From Bryobacter sp964387685 (GTDB lineage: Bacteria; Acidobacteriota; Terriglobia; Bryobacterales; Bryobacteraceae), in the NCBI GenBank assembly GCA_964387685.1, contig CAYLXK010000029.1, positions 1 to 64,000 of the forward strand: a stretch of DNA of 64,000 bases. Reading direction: 5' to 3'. The notes beneath the pieces were generated by a model. That model saw only the letters and a program-made list of their open reading frames with translations, ran no database searches and had not been told where the DNA came from. Within the stretch, counting starts at the first letter, position 1. Each line of letters opens with the position of its first letter. Positions 18,401 to 26,137 of this stretch are shown here, piece by piece. The position numbers were made by a program, and so were the translations under genes.

Positions 18401-19141
18401 GAGCCCAGCCAGGATTTAAATCGCTACCTGCACTACCGGATCGACACCGACATTCCGAAACATAGAGTCAGCTTCAATGGCGTCGTCGATCTGCCTTTCG
18501 GCAAAGGCAAGAGGTTCCTCGGCAATTCCAATCGCTGGCTCAACGCCCTAGTGGGCGGCTTCCAACTCGCCTACATCGGCAATGTCGTCTCCCAATACGT
18601 CGTCCCTTCGGTGAACAACTGGGGCCCCACCGCTCCCATCAAGGTGTATAAAGACGGCGTGCCGGTCACGGACTGCCGCAGCGGCGTTTGCCGTCCCGGC
18701 AACCTCTGGTTCAACGGCTATATCGCGCCCAACCAGATCAACAACCCCAACGGCGGCGTCACCGGTCTCCCCGCCGATTACGTCCCCTACCAAACGCCCA
18801 TCAACAACACGGTCGGCCAGCCCAACTACGGCACTAATAATGTCACCGTTCGCCTGGCCAACGGCCAGAACCTACTCACAGCCTTCAATCCCGGTCCGAT
18901 CGGCGTGAATCCCTTCTGGAAGACCAACTTCCTCGGACCCTTCAATTACACTGCCGACGTGTCCCTTTTCAAAGTATTCAGCCTCACCGAGCGCTGGAAA
19001 CTCCGCTTCAACGTCGATGCCTTCAACGCGCTGAACATCCAAGGCAACACGAACCCCAATGGTCTTGACGGCATCCAGCAGTTCATTAGCTCTTACTGGA
19101 CTCCGCGCCAGATTCAAGTCTCCGCGCGTTTGAGTTTCTAG
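15428..19141 (+). CDS. TonB-dependent receptor-like outer-membrane protein with carboxypeptidase-regulatory domain
   Basis: 1237 residues with a signal peptide ending near PRAAAQ (residue 34). Residues of about 36-115 form the carboxypeptidase regulatory-like beta-sandwich (IQGTIQDASGSTLPGARVRI). A plug-like region follows (about 125-260, LDRTRLDQLPQNTRNVMRLV, AIITTKSGTNQFRGTMF), then a long aromatic-rich outer-membrane barrel to the C-terminus (PRQIQVSARLSF, ending in Phe). This Oar-like architecture is highly expanded in Acidobacteria, where substrates are mostly unknown. No TonB box is clear. An imperfect hairpin follows the gene. Confidence 0.88.
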   Translation: MFNPFKMPRISFSTLVLFLVPLLISLALPRAAAQSGAGSIQGTIQDASGSTLPGARVRIVNNETGVAIESSANATGFYNVPGLFGGQYTAVFTSPGMKKIQVAIMLRNAQVVVFNPTLQVGDVAEQITVNASEIQLVTYDSGTVSNHLDRTRLDQLPQNTRNVMRLVATTTPGVEANGQRVNGLMHEGFEYTQDGAPMTNRNFGGGRNSENAQLPDPDAVEEVKIETLNSGAQFATPATAIITTKSGTNQFRGTMFHTMRNNAIGIARARQNSPTFAAPHLVRNEFGASGGGPVWIPKLYKGKDKTFWFGAWEKFSLRQAAEQRVFVPTVAMRQGDFSNLPTSAGVDFTLYDPNTTTSTLSRTPFPGNRIPISRISPLAKALYEATPLPTFADNPRVRSNITDVNNTIQDIPNFNVRLDHVFDPDNRAYARFTHIDQFQQALRNFPNASPANIAGGGLPEGATGYQQILVTTISAALGYSKVFSPTLFSETILSRQWMRQYVQGAGDVNQNYEKLLGLPNNFGQSGFPNIGANLIMPYGGSQFNYGMSQAITNLDQNLTKIWGKHTLQFGARYRHEKFGYLPDRQSDTVAFSNLATAVYDPATGANYGARANTGFVDADFFLGAASSYSQVKNAPFGDFGKNEFAFYAQDNWRVSRSLTINAGVRWEVHPAPTTRDGLNVGFDLRNNALILKHPLEFYLERGYTTPAILTNLRNLGARFMTPEQAGLPDAGIYGNYYNFMPRLGFAYNLSRFGTVIRGGFGTYIYPVPIRNSMRIGITNLPFLANYSQNFNAAAQAPDGLPNGLLRGPQTVVAGLNSANVVNTAQTNALLPGITNQSLDPRYPPANVRQTSLTIEQPFKNGSAFRVTYLYLQSTNLDQNYQYNFNPSAYTWALQTGTALPTGPLANVATRPFDNRTWGNNVQSTKYGFANNSSFQFNYQRPYKNGYAYQIYYVLSNAFRIGGNTFRDSVLYPAQAFAPGVLPANLNTGTILEPSQDLNRYLHYRIDTDIPKHRVSFNGVVDLPFGKGKRFLGNSNRWLNALVGGFQLAYIGNVVSQYVVPSVNNWGPTAPIKVYKDGVPVTDCRSGVCRPGNLWFNGYIAPNQINNPNGGVTGLPADYVPYQTPINNTVGQPNYGTNNVTVRLANGQNLLTAFNPGPIGVNPFWKTNFLGPFNYTADVSLFKVFSLTERWKLRFNVDAFNALNIQGNTNPNGLDGIQQFISSYWTPRQIQVSARLSF

Positions 19142-19160
19142 GCTTAGGGCGTAGGAAAGG

Positions 19161-19206
19161 ATGCGGGGCATGGCGTCCGGACGGATGCCCGCCCGGACGC
19201 CCGCAT
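19161..19206. other. Imperfect hairpin after the receptor gene
   Basis: ATGCGGG (19161-19167) pairs with CCCGCAT (19200-19206), and inside it GCGTCCGG (19173-19180) pairs with CCGGACGC (19193-19200). It lies 20 nt after the receptor stop. No T-run follows, so termination is only a possibility. The rest of 19142-19373 shows no gene. Confidence 0.4.
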
Positions 19207-19373
19207 AGAGCCCACGGCTTGGAGTCTTTTTTCACGCGGGGCCGGCCGAATCGAGCGGGAACCGTGCCGATTGGGAAACTCGTGGTGGGGCGCGGTGGGG
19301 ATCTGGGCACGCGGGCGGACAGGCTCGCGCCGCTGCTGCACTAGACTGGAGCAGAGGCGACGAACCGAGCAAC

Positions 19374-21053
19374 TTGGCCTTCGAACTGACAGTCATTAAC
19401 CCTTCCGGGAATGCAACCCGGGTGATGCTGGACGTATTTCCTTTCACGATTGGGCGGCACTCTGAGAACCACCTGGTGTTGCGGGACAGCCGGGTTTCCC
19501 GCAAGCACGCGCAAATCACCAACGGCGCGGGTGGATTGCAGATTGAGGACCTGGAATCTCTGCATGGGGTGCGCGTCAATGGCGAGAGAATACCTGCGGC
19601 ACCGCTCCGGGTGGGGGATATTGTCGATTTTGGCTTAGAGGACGGCTACCGGTTAGAACTGGCCGAGCGCAATGAAGCGGAGATTCGCAAGCTATTAGGG
19701 AGAATCCCGGGCACCCAGCAGGGGACGGAACTTTCCAAGTTACGCGCGCTGACGGAAGTGGCGCGGAGCCTCGAACACGCCTTGAGTCTGAACGACGTGC
19801 TGGCGACAGTGATTGAGGCGGCGTTGACAGTGACCGGATGCGAGCGGGGCTTCCTGTTGCTGGAGAAGAACACAAAGTTGATGGTGGAACTGGGTCGGGA
19901 CGCAGGCGGCCGCGCGCTGAGCGCGGCGGATCTGCCGGTGCCGGCCAGCCTGATTTCGCGGGCGCTGAAAGAGCGCAAAGACTTGCTGAGCCTGCACTTT
20001 GATCCGCTGGCGGATTGGAGCGGGCGGTTTAACGATTCCCTGGATGGGCTCGATTTGCGCAGCGTGTTGTGTATTCCGCTGATCCGGCTGCGCGGCGGCG
20101 TGGGCGCGGGCGAGACGATGGCGGCGACCATGGACGACACCATCGGCGTGCTGTACATGGACTCGATGACGCTGGTGCTGCGGGAGGAACAAGGGAACCG
20201 GGAGCTCTTGCAGACGCTGGCGCTGGAGGCTTCGTCGATTCTCGAGAATGCCCGGCTGCTGGAGGAGGAGCGGCGCAAGCACAAGCTGGAGCAGGAGCTG
20301 GAGCTAGCGCGCACGATTCAATCGAATCTGTTGCCGCGGCATTTGCCCACGGGCGGCTATCTGGAGGTTACGGGCAGTTCCATCCCGACCTACCAGGTGG
20401 GGGGCGACTTTTACGATGTGATTGCCACGCCCGGCGGCGGACATTTGGCCGCGGTGGCGGACGTCTCCGGCAAAGGCGTGGCGGCGGCCCTGCTCGCGTC
20501 CCTTTTGCAGGGCGTGATTATGGAAGCCGCGGCCGCGGGAACGCCGCTGGAGGAATGGCTACCCAGACTCAATCGATTCCTGCTGGAACGCACGGAAGGG
20601 GAGAAGTACTGCACTATCTTTGCGGGGCATCTAAACCGCGAGGGCGTGCTGCGCTACGCCAACGCTGGGCACTCGCGCCCCTTCCTGGTACGGCCGCGGG
20701 GGGCGAGTGGACCTGGGATAGAGGTACTGGAATCCAATGGCTTTCCGGTGGGAATGCTGGAGGAGGCGACTTTCGAGGTGGCCGAGGTACGGCTGGGCCC
20801 AGGGGATACGCTCGTGTTGTTTTCCGATGGAGTCGAGGAGGCCCGGAGAGCGCCGAAAGAATTTTTCGGCCGGGAAAGAATCGCCGGCGTTTTGGCCAGC
20901 CATGCCACGGCGGCTCTGGGGCATGTGGAAGCCAAGTTGCGCGAAGCGGTTAAGGAATTCTTAAAGGGCGCCGAGCCGCACGACGATGCGACGTTGCTGC
21001 TGGTGCGCTATGTGGGCGCCGGGGACGGGCATCGCGGCGCCGCCGCTACTTGA
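19374..21053 (+). CDS. FHA-GAF-PP2C (RsbU/SpoIIE-type) serine phosphatase
   Basis: 559 residues from a TTG at 19374. An FHA phosphothreonine-binding domain is at about 22-90 (FTIGRHSENHLVLRDSRVSRKHA). A GAF sensor domain follows at about 120-285, then a coiled coil (about 290-315, EEERRKHKLEQELELARTIQ). A PP2C-like phosphatase domain comes last (about 330-550) with YQVGGDFYDVI, ADVSGKGVAAAL and SDGVEEA metal-site Asp residues. Such proteins usually dephosphorylate anti-anti-sigma factors or respond to Ser/Thr kinases. The gene end overlaps the convergent tadC gene by 8 nt. Confidence 0.92.
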   Translation: MAFELTVINPSGNATRVMLDVFPFTIGRHSENHLVLRDSRVSRKHAQITNGAGGLQIEDLESLHGVRVNGERIPAAPLRVGDIVDFGLEDGYRLELAERNEAEIRKLLGRIPGTQQGTELSKLRALTEVARSLEHALSLNDVLATVIEAALTVTGCERGFLLLEKNTKLMVELGRDAGGRALSAADLPVPASLISRALKERKDLLSLHFDPLADWSGRFNDSLDGLDLRSVLCIPLIRLRGGVGAGETMAATMDDTIGVLYMDSMTLVLREEQGNRELLQTLALEASSILENARLLEEERRKHKLEQELELARTIQSNLLPRHLPTGGYLEVTGSSIPTYQVGGDFYDVIATPGGGHLAAVADVSGKGVAAALLASLLQGVIMEAAAAGTPLEEWLPRLNRFLLERTEGEKYCTIFAGHLNREGVLRYANAGHSRPFLVRPRGASGPGIEVLESNGFPVGMLEEATFEVAEVRLGPGDTLVLFSDGVEEARRAPKEFFGRERIAGVLASHATAALGHVEAKLREAVKEFLKGAEPHDDATLLLVRYVGAGDGHRGAAAT

Positions 21054-21966
21054 CGCTGCCTAGCAGTTGCGCCATGCCGGCGGAGAGGCGCAAAATCGCC
21101 GGTCCGAGCGTGACCAAGAGGACACTAGGGAAAACGAGAAAGAAGACGGGGAAAACCAGCTTGACGCTGGTCTTACGGGCTTGTTCCTGAGCCGCTTGGC
21201 GGCGCCGTGTACGCAGATAGCGCGCGTGGGTGCGGAGGGCGGGTCCGAGGGAAGTGCCGAAGCGGTCCCCGTCTAAGAGCAGGTTGCTCAGTTTGCGGAC
21301 CTCGATTTCGCCCGTGCGGGCGGCAAGGCGGGACAGGACATCGGCGCGGGATTGACCCGCCTTCATTTCGAGGCAAGCAAAGGCGAATTCCTCGCTCAAG
21401 TCGGGGTAAATGCGTTTGAGCTCCCGGCTGGTTTCCAATAAGGCGCTGTCGAGGCCTTGGCCTGCCTCGAGGCTAAGGACCAACATATCGAGGGCGGGGG
21501 GGAGCGCTTGGCGCAAACGCGCCTGCCGGCTGGAGACGCGGCTACGCAGCACGCGCTCCGGAATAAAGTAACCGGCGCCTAAACCGCAAAGCGAGAAGAC
21601 GAGCGAGGGCGCAAACGAAGCGTCCAGCAGGATCGCGATCACTACGAAGAACAAAGAAAACACCAGCGCGGCCACGGCCTTTACGCCGAAGAAGGCAGTG
21701 AGCGAATCGGCATCGCGATAGCCGGCCATAGCCAGGCGGCGGCGCAACGGATGCTCGGAGTGGGCCGATTCCGGCAGGACGCTGCCGATTCTTTCCAGCG
21801 TCTGGCGAATTCCGCCTTCGTCCTCTTCGGGACCACCAATCAGGACCGGTATGCCGGCTGGCGCGGCTTGCTGCTCAGGCTCCCGCAGGAACCACCAGCC
21901 CCCCGCGAGCACGGCACTGAGCACGAAGAAAAAGCAAGCGCCAAGAATGAGAAATTCGCTACTCAT
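21046..21966 (-). CDS. tadC: TadC-like type II secretion F-domain membrane protein
   Basis: 306 residues. N-terminal transmembrane helix (residues 5-27), two helices around 95-130, the cytoplasmic F domain (about 140-270: RLRQALPPALDMLVLSLEAGQ, SRADVLSRLAARTGEIEV) and a C-terminal helix at about 275-295. This is the inner-membrane platform of a Tad/Flp pilus, TadC half. It is the last gene of a minus-strand cpaB-tadB-tadC operon, 1 nt after tadB. Confidence 0.85.
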   Translation of the reverse strand: MSSEFLILGACFFFVLSAVLAGGWWFLREPEQQAAPAGIPVLIGGPEEDEGGIRQTLERIGSVLPESAHSEHPLRRRLAMAGYRDADSLTAFFGVKAVAALVFSLFFVVIAILLDASFAPSLVFSLCGLGAGYFIPERVLRSRVSSRQARLRQALPPALDMLVLSLEAGQGLDSALLETSRELKRIYPDLSEEFAFACLEMKAGQSRADVLSRLAARTGEIEVRKLSNLLLDGDRFGTSLGPALRTHARYLRTRRRQAAQEQARKTSVKLVFPVFFLVFPSVLLVTLGPAILRLSAGMAQLLGSVK

Positions 21967-21967
21967 G

Positions 21968-23014
21968 TCAGATCCGGATATCCAGAATTCGGCGCATGAC
22001 GAAATGCGCCGCGACCAGCAAGACCAAGGCGCCCACGATCATGAGCCTGCCGACGGGGTGTTCCGTCAAGATGTCGAGATGTCCGGGCGCGGCAAAGTGG
22101 AGCATGGCGGCGATCCCGAGGGGCAAGAGGGTGAGGATCAAACCGGTGAGCTTGCCATGCGCGCTGATGGCGCGGACCTCGCCGTCCAGGGCGCCGGCCT
22201 CGCGCACGCCCTCGGATATGCGGCCTAAAACCTCGTGCAGTTTACCGCCGGCTTTGGACTGGATGCGGACACTGGCGACGAAAAGACTGACACAAGTAAG
22301 GGGAACGCGAGCCGCCAAGTGCTCCAGAGCCTCGTCCCAGGATTGGCCCAGCCGCCATTCTTCGAGCGTCTTACGGATTTCCACCGAAACCGGGGGCAGG
22401 CTCTCGTGGGCCACCATTTCCATGCCGGCGGAAAAGGCGTGCCCGGCGCGCATAGCCCGGCCCAGGGAATCCAGCGCGTCCGGGAAATGAAGTTCAAACT
22501 CGGCAAAGCGGCGCTCCCTTTTATGCCTTATATAAAACACCGGCGCGGAGGTAGCGACCAGGCCGCCCAAAATTACGGCTAAGGCCGGGACCCAGGAAAC
22601 CCGCGTTAAGACGACCGCCATGGAGGCGCCACACATAAGCATGAGGGCCGTACAGCGGCCTACGGACCAGGTGAGGCCGGCTTCGGCGACGAGGCGAGTA
22701 ATGTTGCCGCTGAATTCAAAGCGTTCCAGCAAGGCCGCCCAAAAAGAAATCGAGGAAACTTTTTCGCTCTTGAGGAGGACGGGAAATGCCGAGGGGTCGG
22801 ACGACATTTCGGACCAGGGCCCAGCGCTAGTGGCCCTACCAATATTGGCCCCAGCACCATTAGACCCAGAGCCGCTGGCCCCAGCACCTGTCGCACCTTC
22901 ACCAAGGCCACCAGCGTCCGCCGCCTCCAAACGCGGGGAAAAAAGATAAAGACCGGCTACAATCAGGGCGAAAGTGGCGAAGAAGATCAGGGTCAGCAGC
23001 CAGGGCATTGGCAT
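21968..23014 (-). CDS. tadB: TadB-like type II secretion F-domain membrane protein
   Basis: 348 residues. One N-terminal helix is followed by an unusual Gly/Ala/Ser-rich stretch at about 35-67. Then come a helix pair (about 115-155), the F domain (about 165-290: FPDALDSLGRAMRAGHAF, VRIQSKAGGKLHEVLGRISE) and C-terminal helices. It pairs with TadC to form the Flp pilus assembly platform. The low-complexity insert is imperfectly repeated at the DNA level and is probably a slippage product. Confidence 0.85.
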   Translation of the reverse strand: MPMPWLLTLIFFATFALIVAGLYLFSPRLEAADAGGLGEGATGAGASGSGSNGAGANIGRATSAGPWSEMSSDPSAFPVLLKSEKVSSISFWAALLERFEFSGNITRLVAEAGLTWSVGRCTALMLMCGASMAVVLTRVSWVPALAVILGGLVATSAPVFYIRHKRERRFAEFELHFPDALDSLGRAMRAGHAFSAGMEMVAHESLPPVSVEIRKTLEEWRLGQSWDEALEHLAARVPLTCVSLFVASVRIQSKAGGKLHEVLGRISEGVREAGALDGEVRAISAHGKLTGLILTLLPLGIAAMLHFAAPGHLDILTEHPVGRLMIVGALVLLVAAHFVMRRILDIRI

Positions 23015-23021
23015 GGGGAGC

Positions 23022-24251
23022 CTACGGGGCGGGCGAGATTAATACGGCCAGTTCGCTGCTTCCCGTTGAATCGGGCAAGCGGCGATGCGGAGCAAATTTT
23101 TCCCTCCAGGCCGCCGCCTGGCTAGCCGGGAGCAGTCCTGCAATGGCGCTGCCTTGCCGTCCGGAATTCCAGGGTAGTTCACTTCGCCGGAGTGCGTCAT
23201 GGCCCGGTCCAAGGGAGGTTTCGGTGCGCGCGCGCCACTCGATGCCGCCATCGGGGGCGGTTCGTGTTTCCAGGCGTACCCGGAGCGAAGCGGCGGGATC
23301 TTGGCCTCGCCACGTCACTTCCCCGCCCTGGGCGGTTTGCAAACGCGACGAAGCCCAGACGGCCGGCGTGCCCGCTGGGATGGACGACGGCGATTGGCTC
23401 CACTGGCGCAGTTCTTCTGGTGAGGCTTCCACCAAGTGAATTTCAAAGTGGATTCCTGGTTCAAGCGGCTTTGCCGGAGAACTAGGCAGAGCATTGGGTG
23501 TAGGATTAGGCGTGAATTGGCTGCGGACGATCGCTTTGGGCGTGGGGGGGATCTCAGACCGGCTCAAGTTGACCGGGCTGACAGGCAGCAACGAGGAATC
23601 TTTCCGATTTCGTAAAACTACGCGCAAGCGCGTCGCAGCGTCGGACTGGCTTAGACGGGGGGCTTCCTCGGGCGCGACCAGCAGCGTGAGAACGCCGCGC
23701 CCCCCAGCGCCTCGTTCGGGCGCCCCGACCTGAAACACAGTCGCATTTTGGAGAATCGTGCGAACCTCCCAGTCCGCTTCGCTATAGCCGTCACGGGGAC
23801 GCGTTTTGGCACTGAGGCTATGCACATCAATGTGATCGCCGGCGCGGAGGATTTCCAAGACGCTTGAAGAATCCGAAACATGCACCGTAACGGCCCGCTG
23901 GCCGTCGGGAATGGCGCTGGCTAAGCTCCGGGCGCTTCCCGGGCTTAGGAGCTTGTCGGTCAAGACCTGGCCGCCGTCCACCTTCTCTAGCAACGCGCGC
24001 CCTTCGGCGTCCTCGAGCGTCATGGGACCCGGCTCGGCATTTTTAGCCTCATTTTTGGCTTCGGCCCAGCGCAAATCATTCGCTTTCAAGACGTGGCCTT
24101 TTTCCAGAGAGGTGGCCGCAACCGGGCGCCGCAGGGGCGTGGACTTCGCTGAGCCGTCCATACGGCTGACGATCAATCCATAAAAGATACCGGTGGACAA
24201 GACCGCTACCACCAGGGCGATCACAACAAGCGGGAATACGTTTTTCTTCAT
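23022..24251 (-). CDS. cpaB: CpaB-like Flp pilus assembly protein
   Basis: 409 residues from the ATG at 24251, which gives a proper hydrophobic N-terminus (MKKNVFPLVVIALVVAVLST). A SAF/antifreeze-like domain follows at about 42-105 (ATSLEKGHVLKANDLRWAEA). The RcpC/CpaB domain is next (SAIPDGQRAVTVHVSDSSSV, ILRAGDHIDVHSL). The C-terminal 170 residues are Pro/Ser-rich and divergent. CpaB is a periplasmic component of Tad pili. Here it leads straight into tadB: no secretin, TadZ or TadA ATPase gene lies between, so these must be elsewhere or absent. Confidence 0.82.
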   Translation of the reverse strand: MKKNVFPLVVIALVVAVLSTGIFYGLIVSRMDGSAKSTPLRRPVAATSLEKGHVLKANDLRWAEAKNEAKNAEPGPMTLEDAEGRALLEKVDGGQVLTDKLLSPGSARSLASAIPDGQRAVTVHVSDSSSVLEILRAGDHIDVHSLSAKTRPRDGYSEADWEVRTILQNATVFQVGAPERGAGGRGVLTLLVAPEEAPRLSQSDAATRLRVVLRNRKDSSLLPVSPVNLSRSEIPPTPKAIVRSQFTPNPTPNALPSSPAKPLEPGIHFEIHLVEASPEELRQWSQSPSSIPAGTPAVWASSRLQTAQGGEVTWRGQDPAASLRVRLETRTAPDGGIEWRARTETSLGPGHDALRRSELPWNSGRQGSAIAGLLPASQAAAWREKFAPHRRLPDSTGSSELAVLISPAP

Positions 24252-24357
24252 AGCGGCGGGTGCGCGGAGCGGCGACGAGGCATTCGCCTCACTCGTAAAG
24301 TTATCGGCCCACTGCGGAAAATCCTTTAGCCGGAACGGCAATGCCATCCTAGATGTA

Positions 24358-26070
24358 ATGGCACATCTGCGATTGCTCTTAGCTCTTTGGATACTGCTGC
24401 TGGCCACAGGCTGCGCCAACAAACCACCGCATTTTTCGAGGATCGCCGAAGAATTCGTCTTCAATACGCTCACTTTCTTCCCGACGACGGCGACCGCGGT
24501 GGGCTATCACCGGCATAACGGCGTCCCGCTAGACGAGCTGGTCGAGGAGTTCTCGCCGCCGGCTCTCGACCGCCAACGGCTGTATTATCAACGCTTTCTG
24601 CAGGGCTTGGCGCGCGACGTGAGCCCCGAAAAGCTGGCGCCCGAAGACCGCGTCGATTACGAACTGGTGCGGCAGCAAATTGCGCTTGCGCAGTTCCAAT
24701 TGGACGAGGTGAAGTGGTGGCGGCATAATCCCATGGGGTATGTGGAGATCTTCGGCAATGCCTTGTTCGTGCCTTATGTCCAGGAGTACGCGCCCCGCAA
24801 CGCCCGTTTTTACCAGATCCTGAAACGCCTGGAGCGCTTTCCCACCCGCGTGCAGCAAGCGCAGGGAAATCTACGCGAGGTGCCCCCATTCTGGGCCGAA
24901 ATGGCCCTTGCGGCTAACCAGGGGAATCGAGCGCTCATCGCGCAACTGAAAGCGGAGCGCCCGGACGAGATGTCGAAAAAATTCGACGAGGCGGCCGCCA
25001 AAGCGGTCGCCGCACTGGACGCCTTTGACGCGCATCTGCGCGATACGCCCCCAGGGCCCAAAGAAAACTGGCGGCTGGGGCCGGAGCGCTACAAGAAGAA
25101 GTTCCAACTGCACCATGCCACCGCCGCGGAACCCTCGGCCGTGCTGGCCGAGGCGGAGGCCGAATTGGCGCGCTTGCAAAAGGAGATGGCGCGCCTGGCT
25201 GGCGCCTCCGGCGATGCCAAACAAGCGATTCGTGCGAAGTTGGATAGCTTGGCCACCCAGCACGCCAAGCGCGACGACTACTTTGCGGCGGCGGAGGCGG
25301 ATCTGCGCGAAGCGATCGCGTTTGTGAAGTCCAAGGACCTGCTGCCGCTGCCGGATACGAAAAACCTGAAGGTGATCCCGACGCCGGCCTTTATGCGCGG
25401 CAGCTATCCTGTCGGAGGCTTCAATCCCGCGCCCGCGATGCAGCCGTCGCTGGGTGCGCAGTACTGGTTAACGCCAATCCCAGCGGATTGGCCCGCGGAG
25501 CGCGCGGAATCGAAACTGCGGGAATATAACCGCTACGGGCTGAAGCTATTGACGATTCATGAGGCGATGCCGGGGCACTATGTGCAGTTCGAGTTCTCCA
25601 ATCGCCTGGAGCCGCGCGGACGGCGACTGCTGCGCAGCGTGTTTGCCAATGGCGCCTTTGCTGAGGGCTGGGCGATCTATTCAACCGAGATGCTGATTGA
25701 TCAGGGCTATTTGAACGGGGACCCAAACCTGCGCTTTACTTTTCTGAAGCAACAGTTGCGTGCGGTGTCGAACACGATTCTGGACATTCGCTTCCACACC
25801 CAAAACTGGAGCGAAGAGGACGCCTTGCGCTTTCTGCTCGAAGAAAGCTTCCAGGAGCGCGAGGAAGCCACCGCGAAGATCCAACGCGCCAAGCTGGGCA
25901 GCGTGCAGTTGACGGAGTACTTTATGGGTTATCGGGACCTCTTGCGGCTGCGCAAACTAGCCGAGCAAAGCAAGCTGAGCTTGCAGGACTACCACGCCAA
26001 AATCCTCAGCGTGGGTGCAATTCCCGCGACGTCGGCGGCGAAGCTGCTCTTTGGCCGCGAACTGCCTTAA
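24358..26070 (+). CDS. DUF885 family metallopeptidase-like lipoprotein
   Basis: 570 residues from the ATG at 24358, giving a lipoprotein signal (LLLATGC, Cys at residue 17). The body matches the DUF885 family of large helical gluzincin-like proteins. The zinc motif HEAMPGH is near residue 400 and the downstream EGWAIYSTEML supplies the third ligand glutamate; FAEGWA is typical. A carboxypeptidase-like activity on periplasmic peptides is the likely function, inferred from the motif. It is divergent from cpaB with about 105 bp between starts. Confidence 0.85.
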   Translation: MAHLRLLLALWILLLATGCANKPPHFSRIAEEFVFNTLTFFPTTATAVGYHRHNGVPLDELVEEFSPPALDRQRLYYQRFLQGLARDVSPEKLAPEDRVDYELVRQQIALAQFQLDEVKWWRHNPMGYVEIFGNALFVPYVQEYAPRNARFYQILKRLERFPTRVQQAQGNLREVPPFWAEMALAANQGNRALIAQLKAERPDEMSKKFDEAAAKAVAALDAFDAHLRDTPPGPKENWRLGPERYKKKFQLHHATAAEPSAVLAEAEAELARLQKEMARLAGASGDAKQAIRAKLDSLATQHAKRDDYFAAAEADLREAIAFVKSKDLLPLPDTKNLKVIPTPAFMRGSYPVGGFNPAPAMQPSLGAQYWLTPIPADWPAERAESKLREYNRYGLKLLTIHEAMPGHYVQFEFSNRLEPRGRRLLRSVFANGAFAEGWAIYSTEMLIDQGYLNGDPNLRFTFLKQQLRAVSNTILDIRFHTQNWSEEDALRFLLEESFQEREEATAKIQRAKLGSVQLTEYFMGYRDLLRLRKLAEQSKLSLQDYHAKILSVGAIPATSAAKLLFGRELP

Positions 26071-26137
26071 TATCAGGCGATTGGGGGGATTCCGCTGGAG
26101 CTGGCGGGCCTGTATACTGCAGAGTGACTGGCTCTGT

